In this document: one piece after another, positions 13,950 to 17,322 of the stretch
Position numbering within the stretch: the first letter of the stretch is position 1
Layout: every line of letters starts with the position of its first letter
Source: JBHHXR01 sp046757205
GTDB lineage: Bacteria; Pseudomonadota; Alphaproteobacteria; Rhodobacterales; Rhodobacteraceae
Direction of reading: 5' to 3'
DNA length: 17,322 nt
NCBI GenBank assembly: GCA_046757205.1
Contig: JBHHXR010000043.1
Span: forward strand, 1 to 17,322
The notes under the pieces: model-generated
The model's input: only the letters and a program-made list of their open reading frames with translations
Database searches by the model: none
What the model was told of the DNA's origin: nothing
Made by a program: the position numbers and the translations under genes

Positions 13950-15284
13950 TTATCGCGGGATGGTCAGCGTCGCCTTCAACCCGCCGAGTTCCGGGCTGTT
14001 GCCCAGCACCAGCCTGCCGCCGTGGCTGCGCGCCACGTCGAGGGCGATGGAAAGCCCCAGGCCGCTTCTGCTGCCCAGGTTCTGGTTGCGCGATTCGTCT
14101 AGCCTCGTGAACGGGCGGATGGCCCGGTCGCGGTCGCCCGCCGGAATGCCCGGCCCGTCATCTTCGACCACGAACTCCAGCATCTTCGGCAACAGACGTA
14201 CCGTCATTGCCACTGTCCGGCCATGCCGCACCGCGTTGTTCACGAGATTCTGCACCGCCCGCTCGACCGCGCCCGGGCGCAGAGGCACTTCGCAGTTTCC
14301 CGGCGTGCCGATCTTTTCGGAGAACCGTATACTTGCGCCACTTCTCTGCGTGCCCCGGACGATCCGCCTTGCGATCGCCATCGGGTCCGTCATGCTGATC
14401 TCCTCCAACGAATCGCCGCGGGCAAAGGCGAGGAACTCGTCCAGCAGGCGTTCCATCTCGTCGACATCGCGGATGATCTCGCGGATTTCCGGTGTCTGCG
14501 CCGCCATGCCGAGGCTCAACTTCATCCGCGTCAGCGGCGTGCGCAGATCGTGGCTGACGCCGGACAGCATCTGCGTTCGCTGTTCCATCTGCCGTTCCAG
14601 CCGCGCCCGCATGGCGAGAAAGGCGGTTCCGGCGCGGCGTACCTCCTCGGCGCCTTCGGAGCGGAAGGGCAGGGAACGGCCCTTGCCGAACGCCTCGGCG
14701 GCCATGGCAAGGCGTCGGATCGGGCGCACCTGGTTGCGCAGGAACACGACGGCAATGATGATCAGCAACACCGAGGTAAACACCATGAGAACCAGCAACT
14801 GATGCGGGTTGCTCGCGTTCATCCGCGATCGCGAAACCACCGCGTGCAGAACGCCGCTGCCGACATCCACGTCGAGATAGAGCCGGCGGAAGTCGCGGAC
14901 GAGATCGATGGCGAGCGGGTGGGCGATGGAACCGCGAAGCGTCGCGATGATCGACCCGCCGGAAACGTCGTAGAAATTGCGCCGGGATTCCTCGCTCAGG
15001 CGCCCGCCCGGCGTGAAGTCGAGCGAAAGCTGGAGCGGCCGCGCAACCTTCGAAAGATAGGCGCGTATCTCCTGTTCGTTCCGCGCCGCTTTCACTTCGG
15101 CTATGACCATGTTCAGTTCTATCGCGACAGATCGCGTCATCTGTTCGGTGACCCTCGCGAAATGGCGCTGGATGAACACGGTGGCGACGACGAACTGTAG
15201 GGCAACGATGGGAACGACCATGATAAGCAGGGCGCGCGCGAACAGCCGCTTGGGCATGTATTTCTTGAGTGCTTTCGAGATCAT
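13950..15284 (-). CDS. EnvZ-like membrane sensor histidine kinase
   Basis: The 444-residue kinase has a first transmembrane helix (about 17-38), a periplasmic sensor region (about 39-160), a second helix (about 163-183) and a HAMP domain (about 184-238). The HisKA motif SHDLRTPLTRMK (244-255) carries phospho-acceptor H245. The HATPase domain has the N box QNLVNNAVRHG (345-355), G1 DDGPGIP (375-381) and G2 GLGLSIA (408-414). All catalytic motifs are intact. The layout and ISKALKKYMPKRLFARALLIMVVP start match the EnvZ/OmpR-type kinases of alphaproteobacteria. ATG at 15284 was chosen; ATG at 15257 (residue 10) is a real alternative, and neither has a strong Shine-Dalgarno. No response regulator lies next to it in the window: a tRNA is downstream and a divergent hydrolase starts 41 bases upstream. 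The stimulus is unknown. Confidence 0.92.
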   Translation of the reverse strand: MISKALKKYMPKRLFARALLIMVVPIVALQFVVATVFIQRHFARVTEQMTRSVAIELNMVIAEVKAARNEQEIRAYLSKVARPLQLSLDFTPGGRLSEESRRNFYDVSGGSIIATLRGSIAHPLAIDLVRDFRRLYLDVDVGSGVLHAVVSRSRMNASNPHQLLVLMVFTSVLLIIIAVVFLRNQVRPIRRLAMAAEAFGKGRSLPFRSEGAEEVRRAGTAFLAMRARLERQMEQRTQMLSGVSHDLRTPLTRMKLSLGMAAQTPEIREIIRDVDEMERLLDEFLAFARGDSLEEISMTDPMAIARRIVRGTQRSGASIRFSEKIGTPGNCEVPLRPGAVERAVQNLVNNAVRHGRTVAMTVRLLPKMLEFVVEDDGPGIPAGDRDRAIRPFTRLDESRNQNLGSRSGLGLSIALDVARSHGGRLVLGNSPELGGLKATLTIPR

Positions 15285-15325
15285 CGCATACACAGGGTTA
15301 CGCGCGGCCCGGCAGCGAGGCAACA

Positions 15326-16282
15326 ATGAACCCAGGAAACGAGACGCCGAGCGCCGCCGGCCGGCCGCCGTCCGGGCAGGTGGAGCGCATCTCGGACGCC
15401 GTCAGGGTCGTAACCGCGCCGAATGCGGGACCGATGACCCACACCGGAACAAGAACCTACGTGGTCGGCAATGGTGACGTGGCCCTGATCGACCCGGGGC
15501 CCGCCGATCCGCGCCACTTCGACGCGTTGCTCGGAGCCCTGGAGCCCGGCGAGCGGATCGCCCAGATACTTGTCACCCATTCCCATCTCGATCACTCGCC
15601 GCTGGCCCGGGCATTCGCCGAGCGGGCGCCGGTGGCCGCCTTCGGACGCTCGCATGACGGCCGGTCCCAAAGGATGAACGAGCTGGAGAGGACCGGGTTT
15701 CTCGGCGGCGGCGAGGGCGTTGACCGCGAATTCGTGCCGGACGTCTTCCTCGCCGACGGTGACATTCTGGAAGGCGGGAACTGGGCGTTGCAGGCCATCC
15801 ATACGCCCGGCCATCTCTCCAACCATATGTGCTTCGCGCTCGTCGGAGCCGGAATGCTGTTCACCGGCGATCATGTCATGGGATGGTCGACGACACTGGT
15901 CTCGCCGCCGGACGGCGATATTTCGGATTTCATGGGCTCGCTGCGAAAACTGATCGAGCGGCCCGAACGCACCTATCTGCCCGGCCACGGCCCGCCGGTC
16001 GGGGACGGGCCGGATTTGGCCGCGCGCCAGCTCGCCCACCGTCAGGAGAGGGAGGCCCAGATCATCGCGGCCTTGGGCGGCGGTCCGGCCGCGCCGCCGG
16101 CGCTGGTGGAAAAAATCTACGAAGGACTGGACCCGCGGCTTCGCGCCGCCGCCTCGCGAAACGTGCTGGCGCACCTGATCGATCTTGCCGGCCGCGGCAT
16201 TGTTCGCGCCGCCGGTCCGGTGCGGGCCGACGCGCTCTTCGAGCTTGGCGCCGATGCCGACAAGACCACGAGCCGAGCCTGA
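15326..16282 (+). CDS. LACTB2-like metallo-beta-lactamase-fold hydrolase
   Basis: The 318-residue protein has the metal-binding core THSHLDHS (84-91, H85, H87, D89, H90), then H163 in TPGHLSNH, D182 in FTGDHVMGW and H221 in LPGHGPP. This is a full two-metal site of the glyoxalase II / LACTB2 type. The C-terminal region from about 232 (QLAHRQEREAQIIAAL and on to ASRNVLAHLIDLAGRGIVRAAG) looks like the winged-helix domain that follows the hydrolase in LACTB2-like proteins. Human LACTB2 is an endoribonuclease, but bacterial relatives have varied or unknown substrates, so no reaction is assigned. There is no signal peptide, and it is not a resistance beta-lactamase. The ATG at 15326 has GAGG upstream at good spacing (GCGAGGCAACAATG). 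The gene is divergent from the kinase with only 41 bases between. Confidence 0.9.
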   Translation: MNPGNETPSAAGRPPSGQVERISDAVRVVTAPNAGPMTHTGTRTYVVGNGDVALIDPGPADPRHFDALLGALEPGERIAQILVTHSHLDHSPLARAFAERAPVAAFGRSHDGRSQRMNELERTGFLGGGEGVDREFVPDVFLADGDILEGGNWALQAIHTPGHLSNHMCFALVGAGMLFTGDHVMGWSTTLVSPPDGDISDFMGSLRKLIERPERTYLPGHGPPVGDGPDLAARQLAHRQEREAQIIAALGGGPAAPPALVEKIYEGLDPRLRAAASRNVLAHLIDLAGRGIVRAAGPVRADALFELGADADKTTSRA

Positions 16283-16336
16283 GCGATACCGCGGCGGTTC
16301 CCCGGCTCCCGCGTGTCGGCCTGCAAGGCGCGCCGC

Positions 16337-16356
16337 GCCGGCATCAGAATGCCGGT
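16337..16356. terminator. hairpin spanning the TRAP gene stop codon, between convergent genes
   Basis: CCGGCAT-CAGA-ATGCCGG is a perfect 7-base stem with a 4-base loop, extended by one G-T pair. It covers the TRAP permease stop codon (16344-16346) and lies 54 bases after the hydrolase stop. No T tract follows on either strand. A role as bidirectional terminator or mRNA 3'-end stabiliser is plausible but unproven. Confidence 0.4.
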
Positions 16357-17322
16357 TGCGTGGCGCGCCTCCGCTGGACCAGCACAAGCAGCACGAGCAA
16401 CAGGAAAGCGGGGATGAAGAATATTTCCTTCGGCATCCTGTCGGCGGCCACCTGGGCGCGAAGCAACTGCACCGGTTCGTCGCCATAGAAGTCGTATTGC
16501 CGGCTCAGCTTTTCGAAATAGGCAGAGCCGAAAGCCGGTTCATCGAGCTTGATGACGCCGTCTTCGCTCCGGGCGTCCAGACCAGCCGCGGCGAGGCGCT
16601 CGATGCCGCCGCCATCGGCCGGCAGTTCCGGCACCAGGGTCGTCTCGCCGATCTCGCCGGTATCGAAGTCCGGGCCGGATATGATGATCCGCATCGACCC
16701 GCCGTCCGGCAAGCCCGCGGCCGCATCGATTATCTCCGGGCCCTGATAGGTATGGTACGGAGCCTCGACCTGGTCGAGCCAGAAACCGGGGCGGAACAGC
16801 GTGAAGGCTATCAGAAGCAGGATCGGGGCTTCCCAAATCTTGTTGCGGGCGAAGAAGTAGCCTTGGGTGGCGGCGGCAAAACACATCATCGCCACCACCG
16901 CCACGAGGAACACCATGATCGCCTGTGCCCAGCCGACATCGATCAGCAGAAGATCGGTGTTGAAGATGAACAGGAACGGCAGAAGGGCGGTGCGAATGTC
17001 GTACATGAACCCCTGCACGCCGGTCTTGATGGGATCGCCCCGACTGATCGCCGCGGCCGCGAAAGCGGCCAGCCCGACCGGTGGCGTGTCGTCGGCCAGG
17101 ATGCCGAAGTAGAACACGAACATGTGCGCTGCAACCAGCGGCACCACCAGGCCCGACTGGCCGCCGACGATGACGATCACCGGCGCCATCAGCGACGACA
17201 CCACGATGTAGTTGGCCGTGGTCGGCAACCCCATGCCCAGAAGCAGGCTCATCACCGCCACCAGTATCAGCATGACCATCAGGCTGCCGCCCGACAGGAA
17301 CTCGACCAGTTCGCCGACGATC
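16344..17322 (-). CDS. TRAP transporter permease, TAXI-type large subunit with DUF3394-like C-terminal region (partial)
   Basis: TRAP permeases import organic acids using ion gradients and a periplasmic binding protein. The 325 residues seen are the C-terminal part; the frame runs off the right edge without a start. The segment LLLGMGLPTTANYIVVSSLMAPVI (27-50) is the hallmark of the fused 4TM-12TM permeases that work with TAXI binding proteins. HMFVFYFGILADDTPPVGLAAFAAAAI (66-92) is a second conserved stretch. Several helices follow (about 110-130, 131-152, 163-180). A soluble, probably periplasmic region (about 185-298) resembles DUF3394, and a last helix with an RRR tail (about 299-319) ends the protein. 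The substrate cannot be predicted. Its stop converges on the hydrolase gene, with a hairpin over the stop codon. Confidence 0.93.
   Translation of the reverse strand, partial: IVGELVEFLSGGSLMVMLILVAVMSLLLGMGLPTTANYIVVSSLMAPVIVIVGGQSGLVVPLVAAHMFVFYFGILADDTPPVGLAAFAAAAISRGDPIKTGVQGFMYDIRTALLPFLFIFNTDLLLIDVGWAQAIMVFLVAVVAMMCFAAATQGYFFARNKIWEAPILLLIAFTLFRPGFWLDQVEAPYHTYQGPEIIDAAAGLPDGGSMRIIISGPDFDTGEIGETTLVPELPADGGGIERLAAAGLDARSEDGVIKLDEPAFGSAYFEKLSRQYDFYGDEPVQLLRAQVAADRMPKEIFFIPAFLLLVLLVLVQRRRATQPAF

Noticed and set aside
15326..16282. Metallo-beta-lactamase resistance gene
   Set aside because: There is no signal peptide, and the site order and winged-helix-like C-terminal region match LACTB2/glyoxalase II relatives instead.
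15281..16486. 401-codon minus-strand open frame opposite the LACTB2-like gene
   Set aside because: The plus-strand protein has a complete metal site and a good ribosome-binding site; the antisense frame shows no family signature.
1..17322. CRISPR array, IS element, prophage or genomic island
   Set aside because: No regularly spaced repeats, transposase, integrase or terminal inverted repeats were seen, and base composition looks uniform throughout.

Overview
The window is about 17.3 kb of gene-dense, high-GC chromosome from an alphaproteobacterium. The grouping rests on three things: the lptF-lptG-lptD-surA-pdxA gene order with pepA-holC divergent to it, the protein signatures (alphaproteobacterial-type LptD and SurA, an EnvZ-like kinase, a TAXI-type TRAP permease with a DUF3394-like tail), and the GC-rich codon use. 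A Rhodospirillales-like marine or soil lineage would fit, but that is inference. I see no IS element, prophage, CRISPR array or compositional island. Almost all of the sequence is conserved housekeeping genes, and no gap between genes exceeds about 150 bases.

Layout. (1) Positions 1-6248, minus strand: a tightly packed outer-membrane biogenesis operon transcribed lptF > lptG > lptD > surA > pdxA (pdxA runs off the left edge). Junctions are ATGA overlaps or gaps of 1-3 bases. (2) 6362-8274, plus strand: pepA and holC, divergent from lptF. (3) 8297-10799, minus strand: an ABC-F ATPase followed by a small membrane-anchored retropepsin-like protease. (4) 10941-11363, plus strand: ndk, whose 3' end overlaps a convergent cupin gene. 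(5) 11340-13738, minus strand: purM > purN > TfoX_C-domain protein > cupin, an apparent four-gene operon. (6) 13853-13929, plus strand: one tRNA with anticodon CAU, best read as tRNA-Ile2 (lysidine type). (7) 13950-15284, minus strand: an EnvZ-like sensor kinase without an adjacent response regulator. (8) 15326-16282, plus strand: a LACTB2-like metallo-beta-lactamase-fold hydrolase. (9) 16344-17322, minus strand: the C-terminal part of a TRAP transporter permease.

Functional links. LptF and LptG form the inner-membrane permease that extracts LPS, LptD is the outer-membrane LPS translocon, and SurA chaperones outer-membrane proteins such as LptD, so region 1 is a coherent envelope module. PdxA makes a vitamin B6 precursor and is a traditional passenger of this operon. 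PurM and PurN act in de novo purine synthesis, and Ndk balances nucleoside triphosphates.

The most interesting signal is at the lptF/lptG junction. Eight consecutive A residues followed by G place an A AAA AAG heptamer exactly in the lptF reading phase, 11 bases before the lptG start codon. A -1 shift there would join LptF to LptG in one uninterrupted frame. This may be coincidence, but it is specific and testable. Otherwise I found no convincing undescribed system. The remaining observations are small regulatory or architectural oddities.
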